Assembly (NCBI RefSeq): GCF_009928445.1
Contig: NZ_JAABNO010000009.1
Location: forward strand, 124,001-188,000
Source: Clostridium sp. C8-1-8
GTDB lineage: Bacteria; Bacillota; Clostridia; Clostridiales; Clostridiaceae
DNA: 64,000 nt
Direction of reading: 5' to 3'
Shown here piece by piece: positions 8,397 through 16,052 of the stretch. Position 1 is the first letter of the stretch. Each line of letters opens with the position of its first letter. Position numbers and translations under genes: made by a program. The notes under the pieces are model-generated. The model was not told the origin of the DNA. It saw nothing but the letters and a program-made list of their open reading frames with translations, and did not search any database.

Positions 8397-9347
8397 GTGG
8401 AGAAGAATTATATAGTAGCCATAGATTTAGGTGGGACTAAGATTGCCTGTGCTATCACAGATTTAGAAGGAAATATAATAAAGGAAAATACTGTTCCTAC
8501 TGATGCTCATGAAGGAGAAGCAAAGGTATTGGAAAGAATAATATCAATAATAGAAAGAACCTTGCAAGATAGTGAAAAAAGTGCTTCTGAGGTTAGGGCA
8601 ATAGGCATTGGATCTCCAGGGCCGTTAGATGCCAATAAAGGTATTATATTAGATACACCTAATTTACCTTTTAAGCATGTAGAAATTGTTAAATATATTG
8701 AAAATAAGTTTAATATAAAAACTTATCTAGAAAATGATGCAAATGCAGCAACTATTGGAGAATACTTATTTGGTTCCGGTAAAGGTACAAAAAATATGGT
8801 ATATATAACTGTAAGCACAGGAATCGGAGCTGGGGCTATAATCGATGGTAAGATTTATAGAGGGACTACTTGCAATGCTTTAGAACTTGGACATACTTCT
8901 ATTTTACCAGATGGACCTAAGTGTAACTGTGGCAATTATGGATGTTTAGAAGTACTAGCTTCTGGTACAGCAATAGCAAGAGAAGCTAATAAAGCTTTAC
9001 AGGAAGTTAAAGAAAGCTCTCTAAGAAATTATGAGAAAGTTACTTCTTATGAAGTCTTTAAGGAAGCTGAAGCAGGGGATAAATTAGCTTGTGAGGTTGT
9101 AGATAACGCATTAAAATACCTAGGGGTAGGTGTAGCAAATGCAATAACTGCCTTTGACCCTGAAAAGGTTGTAATTGGTGGTGGAGTTTCTATGGTTGGA
9201 GATGTGTTGTTTGATAAAGTTAGGCAAGTAGTAAAAGATAGATGTTTTAAGGTTTTGAGTGAGAACTGTGAAGTTGTTCCAGCGTCTTTGAAGACTAAAG
9301 CAGGAATAATAGGAGCTGCAGCCGTTGCTATTATTGAGAGCAAATAG
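8397..9347 (+). CDS. glcK: ROK-family glucokinase
   Basis: A 316-aa sugar kinase starting at GTG, with AAGGAG 10 bases upstream. The ATP-binding motif AIDLGGTKIA is at the N-terminus. The ROK zinc motif C-N-C-G-N-Y-G-C-L-E is at Cys176, Cys178 and Cys183 with His166 upstream, the typical zinc site of bacterial ROK glucokinases. It should phosphorylate the glucose released by the GH1 enzyme just upstream, so that both halves of a phospho-disaccharide enter glycolysis. It has its own leader (285 bases after the operon) and a terminator. Other ROK substrates (fructose, mannose) cannot be excluded. Confidence 0.88.
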   Translation: MEKNYIVAIDLGGTKIACAITDLEGNIIKENTVPTDAHEGEAKVLERIISIIERTLQDSEKSASEVRAIGIGSPGPLDANKGIILDTPNLPFKHVEIVKYIENKFNIKTYLENDANAATIGEYLFGSGKGTKNMVYITVSTGIGAGAIIDGKIYRGTTCNALELGHTSILPDGPKCNCGNYGCLEVLASGTAIAREANKALQEVKESSLRNYEKVTSYEVFKEAEAGDKLACEVVDNALKYLGVGVANAITAFDPEKVVIGGGVSMVGDVLFDKVRQVVKDRCFKVLSENCEVVPASLKTKAGIIGAAAVAIIESK

Positions 9348-9363
9348 AAATCATAGATGTAGA

Positions 9364-9403
9364 AAAAAGTCACTGAAGAAAGGTTATCCTCAGTGGCTTT
9401 TTA
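9364..9403. terminator. Bidirectional intrinsic terminator between convergent genes
   Basis: AAAGTCACTGA pairs with TCAGTGGCTTT. A-runs upstream and T-runs downstream let it work for both the kinase gene (plus) and the glycosyltransferase gene (minus). Confidence 0.8.
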
Positions 9404-9447
9404 AGTCTGCATGAAATTATAAGTAGCTGTTTGAATCTACAATATAA

Positions 9448-11460
9448 CTATCTTGAAACAAGTTTGCTCAAATCATATAGTTGTGGTTGGTTTTCAGTTG
9501 ATAGGTTAAAACCTTTGTCATCAGGTATTTTACTTGAAACAGATGAATTATTCCATTGATTATCTGGTACAAGTTTTCCGTTATTTTTTATCCAGTTCAT
9601 GATGTCATTATTAGTACTTCTCATACGTCCATTATTGGATACAATAGCATATTTTAAATTACCTGAAGATACAATATCCTTAAATTGATCAAGAGAAATT
9701 ATCTTGTCACCTCCACTGTAACCGCCTATAGTCATTATTGGTTCTCCTGTCTTTAATATCAAATCTGAAGCATAAGTATTTGCAGAAGGCACTGCCACTA
9801 GGTATTGTTCCTTTCCTTTGTTAGCTTCTAAGAACTGAACTAACTTTTTTATATTATTAAAGTCTGTACTTCTACTACGGTTTTTAGATACTATTTCAAG
9901 TCCAGCATATGGGCTTGAGCCATTTAGTGGATAAAATAGTGTAGTAAATGACCATATTAATGGAGCGGTAAGAGTACCTACAAAAGCGATGATTATGACT
10001 AATTTATTTAATGGTGCATATTCATTTGAAGTAGAGGCAACTTTTCCAGCAGCTAAAACAGCAAGTACTATTGAGCATCCTATGCATAGTATACCTGTTT
10101 CTAGACCAGTGAATTTATAGCCATCTGATTTGGATAAGTTGGGGTATAAGATGATTACTTCAATAATTCCATTTACCATAAAGGCTAAAGGAAGAAACCA
10201 TCTTTTCCAACTATTTTCTTTGAACAGCTTCAGCATAGCTTCAAGACCTATGCCTGTTAATGCAGCAATTGGAGGAGCCATAGTAGTCAAATAGTATGTG
10301 TGAGTAACATTTCTAGAAAAACTAAAATACATAAACTCTGTAAGGAGCCAAACAAACCAGAATATAAGAGATAGTTTTCTAGGAGTATCAAATGGGTATC
10401 GTAGTTTTTCTCTTACTGATGCAGCTATAAATCCTATTATTGCAAAGGGAAGTAGCCAAGATATCTGATCCGATAAGTTATCGTAATGAAACAGCCTTGT
10501 TATACCAGTTTTTGAATTATTATTCATTGGATTTATGTTTGGTGTGGTTTCAGCTTTTTCATTATTTGCGTATAGCGTTAAGTTCTTTTCTGATTTTTTA
10601 TTATTCCTAGACATAATTTTTTTGTCTTTAGGAGCTTCCTGCCTCTGTGGCGCCTTATTAAGTAAACTGTTAAGTCCTACTCTTTCTAATCCGTTATGGC
10701 CTACGATAAGCTGAGTAACGGTATTATTAGTACTGCTTCCTACGAAGGGTCTATCTTTAGAAGGTATCAAATCAACTATTACGGCCCAGGATAATGATAC
10801 AAATAATAAAATCATTGAACCTAAAAAAAGATGTTTTAGCTTTTTCTTATAAGTAAGTTTAGACGAAAGAAAATATGTTATATAAATAGCTGGAGCTATT
10901 AAATAAGCTTCGACCATTTTTATATTGAAGCCTATTCCTAGAATTACTAGGCATAAGATAAGATATTTAAATTTCCCTTCTTCAGCTGCCTTAAAAAGAG
11001 GATAGCAGCATAGAACCAATGCTAACACAAGTAAGTTGTCTATGGTATTGTTTCTACTAGCAGCTACGAAAACCGGCGTAACAGAAAGACATAATCCTGA
11101 AATAAGAGCTGGCAAAGCACCGAAATTTTTCTTAACTAAGCGGTATACAATAAAAACTGACAGAACACCAGCTATTGCTTGTGGAAGAATAACGCTAAAA
11201 CCACTAAAGCCAAATATTTTAGCAGATAAAGCCTGCAGCCAAAAACCCACAGGTGGTTTATCAATACTTACAAAGCCAGATGGGTCAAAAGATACAAAGA
11301 AGAAGTTTTTAAAGCTTTGCAGCATACTTTTAACGCCAGCGGAGTAATAAGTATTAGCATATCCTTCGATGCTTAAATTGGCAAAGCTTAGTATTGCTGA
11401 AAGGACTAATAGTACTGTTAAGCAGATAGTTTCCCAATTCAGTTTGAATTTTTTATTCAA
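9448..11460 (-). CDS. Membrane glycosyltransferase, GT39/ArnT-PMT superfamily (YkcB-like)
   Basis: A 670-aa protein with about a dozen predicted membrane helices and a soluble C-terminal domain, starting at TTG behind AAGGAGG. The first extracytoplasmic loop contains SIDKPPVGFW (Asp67-Pro70) and a later loop has RNNTID (136-141), both typical of PMT_2 glycosyltransferases that use polyprenyl-linked sugars to modify surface glycans or teichoic acids. A low-complexity, Lys/Asn-rich insert (about residues 275-320) precedes the second half. The C-terminal ~130 residues resemble the extracellular domain of Bacillus YkcB. The donor and acceptor are unknown. It is monocistronic. Confidence 0.82.
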   Translation of the reverse strand: MNKKFKLNWETICLTVLLVLSAILSFANLSIEGYANTYYSAGVKSMLQSFKNFFFVSFDPSGFVSIDKPPVGFWLQALSAKIFGFSGFSVILPQAIAGVLSVFIVYRLVKKNFGALPALISGLCLSVTPVFVAASRNNTIDNLLVLALVLCCYPLFKAAEEGKFKYLILCLVILGIGFNIKMVEAYLIAPAIYITYFLSSKLTYKKKLKHLFLGSMILLFVSLSWAVIVDLIPSKDRPFVGSSTNNTVTQLIVGHNGLERVGLNSLLNKAPQRQEAPKDKKIMSRNNKKSEKNLTLYANNEKAETTPNINPMNNNSKTGITRLFHYDNLSDQISWLLPFAIIGFIAASVREKLRYPFDTPRKLSLIFWFVWLLTEFMYFSFSRNVTHTYYLTTMAPPIAALTGIGLEAMLKLFKENSWKRWFLPLAFMVNGIIEVIILYPNLSKSDGYKFTGLETGILCIGCSIVLAVLAAGKVASTSNEYAPLNKLVIIIAFVGTLTAPLIWSFTTLFYPLNGSSPYAGLEIVSKNRSRSTDFNNIKKLVQFLEANKGKEQYLVAVPSANTYASDLILKTGEPIMTIGGYSGGDKIISLDQFKDIVSSGNLKYAIVSNNGRMRSTNNDIMNWIKNNGKLVPDNQWNNSSVSSKIPDDKGFNLSTENQPQLYDLSKLVSR

Positions 11461-11929
11461 GATAAAAACCTCCTTATGTTTGTAAATGTAAAATTATTGA
11501 TTCTAAAGATTTTAGTTTTGTTCTTTTCAATATTTCTTTGAATTATTTTCAATTAAATATAATTTTAAAATCAATTATTAATCATTAGATACTTCAACGA
11601 GCTTATGTAAAGAATTATTCTTTATAATTTTAATACAACAGAATTAACATATATTATATTGAAACTATATAAATATTAAAACTGGAAAGTGGCAATTATG
11701 TGTTTAATTTGTAAAAAATATGTGAATGCAATGTTAAAGTAAGGGAATTATAGGCATGTACTTTAGAGATTAGTGCTGTCACGGTGCCTTGACTAAATGG
11801 ATAGCTAAAAGCGTTCAGGCTGGTACAATAACATTTTAGAGATTTTAATAATATTAAAGTGTAGTATAATTTAGAGAGTAGTTTTTATTCAAAATAATAA
11901 GGTTATAAGATTTAAGGAGAAAATGTTAT
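11461..11929. other. Intergenic region between divergent genes
   Basis: These 469 bases hold the leaders of the glycosyltransferase (minus) and the YitT gene (plus). A TATAAT at 11865-11870 could be the -10 for yitT, but no good -35 pairs with it. The stretch 11780-11830 can form an imperfect hairpin (GCCTTGAC/GTTCAGGC) that I do not recognise as a known RNA class. Confidence 0.4.
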
Positions 11930-12793
11930 ATGCTCAAGAAATATTATGGACTTTTAAAAAATATAGCATTGATTTTGCTAGGAAATACTATATATGCTTT
12001 GGCAGTTACTATGTTTATACTTCCCAACAGTTTAATTACAGGTGGAACTACTGGATTAGCTTTGCTTTTTTATCATCAGCTAGGAGTTCCTATTACAATA
12101 TTTGTATCTATTTTTAATATAAGTATGTTTATATTAGGAGCGTTGGTATTGGGGAAAAAGTTTGCACTTACCACTCTTATAAGTACCTTTTATTATCCCT
12201 TTATTTTAGGAGTGTTTCAAAAGATTCCTTATCTACAGGGAATGACTTCAGATCATTTACTTTCAACTATATATGCAGGTATAATGATAGGTTTTAGTAT
12301 TGGAATAGTAATAAAAGCTGGAGCTTCTACAGGAGGTATGGACATCCCGCCGCTGGTTTTAAATAAGAAGTTTGGCTTTCCTGTTTCTGTAGTTATGTAT
12401 GGTTTAGACTTTACTATATTATTGTCACAAATGCTATTTGCTAATAAAGAGCAAGTACTTTATGGTATACTTCTGGTTCTTATTTACACTGTAGTATTAG
12501 ACAAAATACTTTTGCTTGGTCAGTCTAGGACTCAGGTGAAGGTTGTTAGTGATAAATATGAGGAGATTAATCAAATGATTATTAAACATTTGGACAGAGG
12601 ATCCACTCTAATTCATGCTGAAACAGGGTATTGCCATAATAATAACTTAGTTGTACTAACTGTTATATCTAATAGAGAACTTCCAAAGCTTAACGAAATG
12701 GTATTATCAATTGACCCCAAAGCCTTTATGATAATAAATAGGGTTAATGAAGTAAAGGGAAGAGGCTTTACTATGGATAAAATTTACAAATAG
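11930..12793 (+). CDS. YitT family membrane protein
   Basis: A 287-aa protein with five to six membrane helices in the first ~190 residues (NTIYALAVTMFILPNSL, then ITGGTTGLALLFY and AGASTGGMDIPPLVL, both typical YitT motifs). A soluble C-terminal DUF2179 domain (about 200-287) follows. Members are widespread in Firmicutes; their transport role is not settled. AAGGAG lies 10 bases before the ATG. An overlapping start seven bases upstream is in another frame and was not used. The gene stands alone between its leader and a terminator. Confidence 0.88.
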   Translation: MLKKYYGLLKNIALILLGNTIYALAVTMFILPNSLITGGTTGLALLFYHQLGVPITIFVSIFNISMFILGALVLGKKFALTTLISTFYYPFILGVFQKIPYLQGMTSDHLLSTIYAGIMIGFSIGIVIKAGASTGGMDIPPLVLNKKFGFPVSVVMYGLDFTILLSQMLFANKEQVLYGILLVLIYTVVLDKILLLGQSRTQVKVVSDKYEEINQMIIKHLDRGSTLIHAETGYCHNNNLVVLTVISNRELPKLNEMVLSIDPKAFMIINRVNEVKGRGFTMDKIYK

Positions 12794-12802
12794 AACTGCT
12801 AC

Positions 12803-12842
12803 AAACAGCTTACTCAGTAAAATGAGGTAGGCTGTTTTTATT
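12803..12842 (+). terminator. Intrinsic terminator after yitT
   Basis: AAACAGCTTACTCA pairs with TGAGGTAGGCTGTTT (one bulge), followed by TTTTTATTTTT. Confidence 0.85.
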
Positions 12843-12847
12843 TTTGA

Positions 12848-12900
12848 TCTGTTAAAGTTAGGGGGTCAGTTATCAAATGCTTTAATGAGCTTGCGCAAAG
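12848..12900 (+). repeat. Dispersed element, family A (copy 1, truncated)
   Basis: Contains CTGTTAAAG, GGTCAGTTATCAAATGCTTT and ATGAGCTTGCGC, shared in order with the copies at 49697, 52611 and 62445. The terminal inverted repeats seen in the two full copies are missing. Confidence 0.6.
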
Positions 12901-12976
12901 ATTTACATTTTTTGGGTTAGTGCGCAAAAGTAGTTTGTTTTTAGAATACCAGGAATAAGAAATATGTATATTTTAT

Positions 12977-13005
12977 TTACATAATATGGAATTAGATGTA
13001 TAATG
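12977..13005 (+). promoter_or_regulatory. Candidate sigma-A promoter of the RiPP locus
   Basis: TTTACA (12977-12982), a 17-base spacer and TATAAT (13000-13005) give a near-consensus housekeeping promoter. The predicted start near 13012 leaves about 45 bases of leader before the radical SAM gene. Confidence 0.7.
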
Positions 13006-13056
13006 ATGGTAAAATTGTGAAGTTATTTATATTCTACTATGGATGGAGGGGATTTG

Positions 13057-14208
13057 ATGACAGAATTAACATGGGGAAAATTAGGCAGAAAGTTGTATGA
13101 TTCTGCTAAGTTAAGCCGTGTACCAATTTCAGGTCAGTTTGAATTGACTGCAAGATGTAATCTCCATTGTAAGATGTGCTACGTATGTAAATACGCTAGT
13201 GATAAGGAAGCTATGAGTAAAGAGCGGACAGCAGAAGAGTGGCTTGCTATTGCTAGAGAGGCTAAAGAAGCAGGTATGCTGTACCTTCTGATTACTGGTG
13301 GAGAAGTGTTTTTGCGTAAAGATTTTATGTATATATATTCTGAACTTGTAAAGATGGGTTTTCATATAGAGATATATACAAATGCAACAATGATAACACC
13401 TGATATTGCAAAAGCTTTAGGCCGGATACCTCCTTCCAAGATAGGAATAACTATTTACGGAGCATCCTATGAAACCTATGAAAGGGTATGTGGAAACGGT
13501 AATGCTTTTAATTTAGCTATTAGGGGAATCGATCTTTTACTGGCAGAAGGGATAACAGTTTGGCTAAAGACCACAATAGTGAAAGGAAATGTAAAGGACT
13601 TTTATAATATAGCGAAAATAGCAGAAGAACGTGGGATAGAACTAGGGATGATTAGTTATATTTCTCCACGTAGAGAAGGATGTGGTACATTTCCAGAAGC
13701 AGAGAGACTATCTCCATTTGAATTAGTTAAGTTTAGAGAAGATGCAGGTAGATATTTTGAAAGCAAGAGTGGACAAGCCTATAACATAGATTATGAAGAT
13801 GGTATAGAGGAGAAGGAAATACAAGAGGCTGATGAAGAGATAAAAGAGAAAGAGGCAGCATCAAATAAAGATGCATTTAACTGTATTGCAGGAAAATGTG
13901 CTTTCTGGATAACTTGGGATGGTAGAATGACTCCTTGTGCTCTTATGGATGAGCCATATAGCCATCCTTTTGAAGAAGGATTTAAAAATGCGTGGGTTGA
14001 TGTACAAAAAGGCTGTGCCTTAATACCTAGTTGTTATGAATGTAAGCAATGTGAACATAAGGATATATGCATGCCTTGTCCAGCAAGACTTAAGATTGAA
14101 ACGGGATTTTATGATAAAGCGGCTCCTTATCTTTGTGAGGTTATGAGAGAAAGTTATGCTGGAAAGGAGGTGATTACAAGTGAAGAAGTATGTGAAACCA
14201 ACCTTTGA
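13057..14208 (+). CDS. Radical SAM/SPASM peptide-modifying enzyme
   Basis: A 383-aa enzyme. I chose ATG13057 because GGAGGG lies 7-8 bases upstream; an in-frame ATG six codons earlier sits ahead of that site. The radical SAM cluster motif is C34-N-L-H-C38-K-M-C41. The region LLITGGEVFLRKDF follows the usual GGE motif for SAM binding. The C-terminal part has a Cys-rich SPASM domain (Cys276, Cys281, Cys294 and a dense group in CYECKQCEHKDICMPC) for auxiliary 4Fe-4S clusters. Such enzymes install thioether or C-C crosslinks in ribosomal peptides. The last 29 bases overlap a 52-codon Cys-containing peptide gene, and RRE, kinase, peptidase and exporter genes follow, so it is very probably the maturase of that peptide. 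The crosslink type is not predictable. Confidence 0.9.
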   Translation: MTELTWGKLGRKLYDSAKLSRVPISGQFELTARCNLHCKMCYVCKYASDKEAMSKERTAEEWLAIAREAKEAGMLYLLITGGEVFLRKDFMYIYSELVKMGFHIEIYTNATMITPDIAKALGRIPPSKIGITIYGASYETYERVCGNGNAFNLAIRGIDLLLAEGITVWLKTTIVKGNVKDFYNIAKIAEERGIELGMISYISPRREGCGTFPEAERLSPFELVKFREDAGRYFESKSGQAYNIDYEDGIEEKEIQEADEEIKEKEAASNKDAFNCIAGKCAFWITWDGRMTPCALMDEPYSHPFEEGFKNAWVDVQKGCALIPSCYECKQCEHKDICMPCPARLKIETGFYDKAAPYLCEVMRESYAGKEVITSEEVCETNL

Positions 14209-14338
14209 AGCAGTTGAGTTGAGATTAGAAGAAAGAATAGCTAGATGCTACAACCAACCTAAGCCAAAAAAATCTCATGGAGGTCCAAATTGTGGAGACC
14301 ATCCTGGAAGAAGAGAACATTGTCCTTCTGGAAGCTAG
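14180..14338 (+). CDS. Candidate RiPP precursor peptide (52 aa, GTG start)
   Basis: This short frame opens at GTG14180 with a near-perfect ribosome binding site, AAGGAGGTGAT, at 14164-14174. It overlaps the end of the radical SAM gene in another frame. The leader half (KKYVKPTFEAVELRLEERIA) has the K-P-x-F-E...R-x-E-E-R pattern I associate with leader peptides of SPASM-modified peptides. The second half is hydrophilic, rich in Gly, Pro and His, with cysteines at 23, 38 and 48 (ARCYN, PNCGDHPG, EHCPSGS). Spacing of 15 and 10 residues with Gly/Asp/Pro next to the Cys suits thioether crosslinking. The peptide is unlike the Cys-dense SCIFF type. A terminator follows, so the precursor would be made in excess over downstream proteins. 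Function of the product (bacteriocin, signal or metallophore) is unknown. Confidence 0.8.
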   Translation: MKKYVKPTFEAVELRLEERIARCYNQPKPKKSHGGPNCGDHPGRREHCPSGS

Positions 14339-14347
14339 GTTAAAATA

Positions 14348-14392
14348 AACTATAAGTCTGTCTTTAGTAAGGAAAGACTTATAGTTTTCTTA
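14348..14392 (+). terminator. Partial terminator (attenuator) between precursor and downstream RiPP genes
   Basis: AACTATAAGTCT (14348-14359) pairs perfectly with AGACTTATAGTT (14375-14386), followed by TTCTT. Position right after the precursor suggests it limits read-through into the processing genes. The T-tract is short, so some read-through is plausible. Confidence 0.75.
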
Positions 14393-14412
14393 AGAAACAA
14401 GGAGAAGTTATC

Positions 14413-15270
14413 ATGCAGAAAATAAGTATAGCTGACTTAAAGATTGAAATTACTAGCAACAAAACTTTAGACTTAGAGAAGTTTAAACCCTTTGAATGTT
14501 TAGATAATAAAGAGCAAGAAATTATTCTTAAGGTTTCAGCTTCAGAATATATTCCTAAGCCAAGAGGAAAAGTGGTTTTAGACGAAAAGATAGTTTGGGC
14601 AAAAAGTGAAGGCGGAGAACAAGATACATCTGTATATATATGTAGGAATGAGCCTGACGATATTGCTTACTTATTAAGTACAAATAACCAGTGGAATGAA
14701 GCTGATATATTTTACAAGCAGCCACAATTTGATGGTGAATCTGCTGCCACAGGGCCATTAGCTGAGATTTTATTTCGCAACAGACTTTTATTTAACCAGG
14801 GGTTAGTAGTTCATGCATCAGCAGTAGAATATAAAGGGAAAGGTATTCTTTTTTCAGCTCCTTCAGAGACTGGGAAAACTACTCAAGCTAAACTTTGGTG
14901 TGAAAAGATGGGAGCGAAGCTAATAAATAACGATAGGCCTGCTATTAGGATTATAGATAATAAACCATACATATATGGTACACCATGGAGTGGTGAACCA
15001 TCGGAGTGTAATAATAATAGTGCATCACTTTCTGGAATTATTATGCTTGAGCAAGCCTCTAACAATTCTATAATTCCGCTCAATACGGAAGAGGCTGTAT
15101 CAAGGCTTATGCCAAGGTGCTTTTTGCCTTACTACGACAGAGAGCTTATGAATATTGCCATAAACAATTTAGAAAGTTTGTTGAGGCTTGTACCGGTATA
15201 TCTACTTAAATGTAAGCCAGACTTAGAAGCTGTTGATTTAGTATATAAGACTATATGGAAGGATAGATAA
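14413..15270 (+). CDS. HprK-like P-loop kinase of the RiPP locus
   Basis: A 285-aa cytoplasmic protein. A P-loop SAPSETGKT at 148-156 and the following HPr-kinase-like segments (INNDRPAIRII, then YGTPWSGE) place it in the HprK/PEPCK-like kinase fold. It lacks the canonical HPr kinase N-terminal domain and is short for true HprK. Related kinases in lasso-peptide and PqqD-containing clusters phosphorylate the precursor peptide or serve a still unclear role. Here it sits between the precursor and the PqqD-like gene, with four bases to the latter. Phosphorylation of the precursor is a hypothesis: the peptide has several Ser/Tyr, including a Ser-rich C-terminus (PSGS). AAGGAG precedes the ATG. Confidence 0.75.
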   Translation: MQKISIADLKIEITSNKTLDLEKFKPFECLDNKEQEIILKVSASEYIPKPRGKVVLDEKIVWAKSEGGEQDTSVYICRNEPDDIAYLLSTNNQWNEADIFYKQPQFDGESAATGPLAEILFRNRLLFNQGLVVHASAVEYKGKGILFSAPSETGKTTQAKLWCEKMGAKLINNDRPAIRIIDNKPYIYGTPWSGEPSECNNNSASLSGIIMLEQASNNSIIPLNTEEAVSRLMPRCFLPYYDRELMNIAINNLESLLRLVPVYLLKCKPDLEAVDLVYKTIWKDR

Positions 15271-15273
15271 TAA

Positions 15274-15540
15274 ATGAAGATTAAAGAGGGATTCATGTTA
15301 AGAGAAATTGTTGATACTTGGGTAGTGGTACCACTGGGAGAGAGAGTGGTTGAATTTAATGGCATAATGACTTTAAGTGAAAGCGGAGCACTACTTTGGA
15401 AGGAAATAGAGAAAGGAAAGGATATAGAATCTTTAGTAGCTGCAATAACTTCTGAATATGAAATAGATGAAGCAACTGCCTTAAAAGACACCTTAGAATT
15501 TATATCAAAGGTAAAAAGGCATGGCTTACTAGTTCAGTAG
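15274..15540 (+). CDS. PqqD-like RiPP recognition element (RRE) protein
   Basis: An 88-aa protein of the PqqD family: MKIKEGFMLREIVDTWVVVP, then a wing and helices with SESGALLWKEIEKG and a C-terminal helix, giving the compact winged-helix RRE fold. PqqD-type proteins bind the leader peptide and present it to the radical SAM enzyme. It starts four bases after the kinase stop with little Shine-Dalgarno sequence, so translation is probably coupled. A second start at codon 8 (ATG15295, behind AAAGAGGG) is possible, but the full N-terminus matches the family. Confidence 0.85.
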   Translation: MKIKEGFMLREIVDTWVVVPLGERVVEFNGIMTLSESGALLWKEIEKGKDIESLVAAITSEYEIDEATALKDTLEFISKVKRHGLLVQ

Positions 15541-15585
15541 GTAGAAGTTGCTGATCCCAAGTTAAAGATATGGAGTGTAGTACCT

Positions 15586-16038
15586 ATGCAAAAGCTTAAA
15601 ACTATAAAGTCAGAAGTTTTACTTCCAGTTATAAAGGGTATATTGAATGAGGGAAGAAGCGCTAGGATTACAGTAACTGGTATGAGCATGTATCCTTTCC
15701 TACGGGAGAATATTGATAGTGTTGAGCTGTCAAATATTAATCCTAAAACCATAAAAAAAGGTGATATAGTCATGGTGCTTAGAGACACAAATGAGTATGT
15801 TATGCATAGAGTTATAAAGGTTGAAGAAGGTAGTTTCTATATGATAGGGGATGCTCAGGAAGATATAGAAGGACCGCTTAGGTTCAATCAGATTTTTGCA
15901 AAAGTCAATGCCATATGGAGGCAGAATAAAAGGATAGAGGTAGAAAATTTACTTTTGAAATTTATGGCTAGAATATGGCTTGTTTTACGACCTTTCAGAA
16001 TTAATATCATTAAAGTTTATAGAGCTTTGCGCAGATAA
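15586..16038 (+). CDS. S26-type signal-peptidase-like protease of the RiPP locus
   Basis: A 150-aa protein with the S24/S26 catalytic core. TGMSMYPFL gives a nucleophile at Ser34, and YVMHRVIKV gives His74. The Ser-His pairing resembles the ER/SipW branch of signal peptidases rather than Ser-Lys type I enzymes. Unlike those, no N-terminal membrane anchor is present; one hydrophobic stretch lies near the C-terminus (about 122-140). Because the neighbouring ABC transporter has no C39 peptidase domain, this protein may remove the leader from the precursor. That role is inferred from context. A GGAGTG precedes the ATG and the ABC gene starts 14 bases downstream. Confidence 0.78.
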   Translation: MQKLKTIKSEVLLPVIKGILNEGRSARITVTGMSMYPFLRENIDSVELSNINPKTIKKGDIVMVLRDTNEYVMHRVIKVEEGSFYMIGDAQEDIEGPLRFNQIFAKVNAIWRQNKRIEVENLLLKFMARIWLVLRPFRINIIKVYRALRR

Positions 16039-16052
16039 GTGAGGAAGATACG

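Noticed and set aside
11780..11830. Possible riboswitch before yitT
   Set aside because: Only an imperfect hairpin is visible, with no conserved motifs of a class I know.
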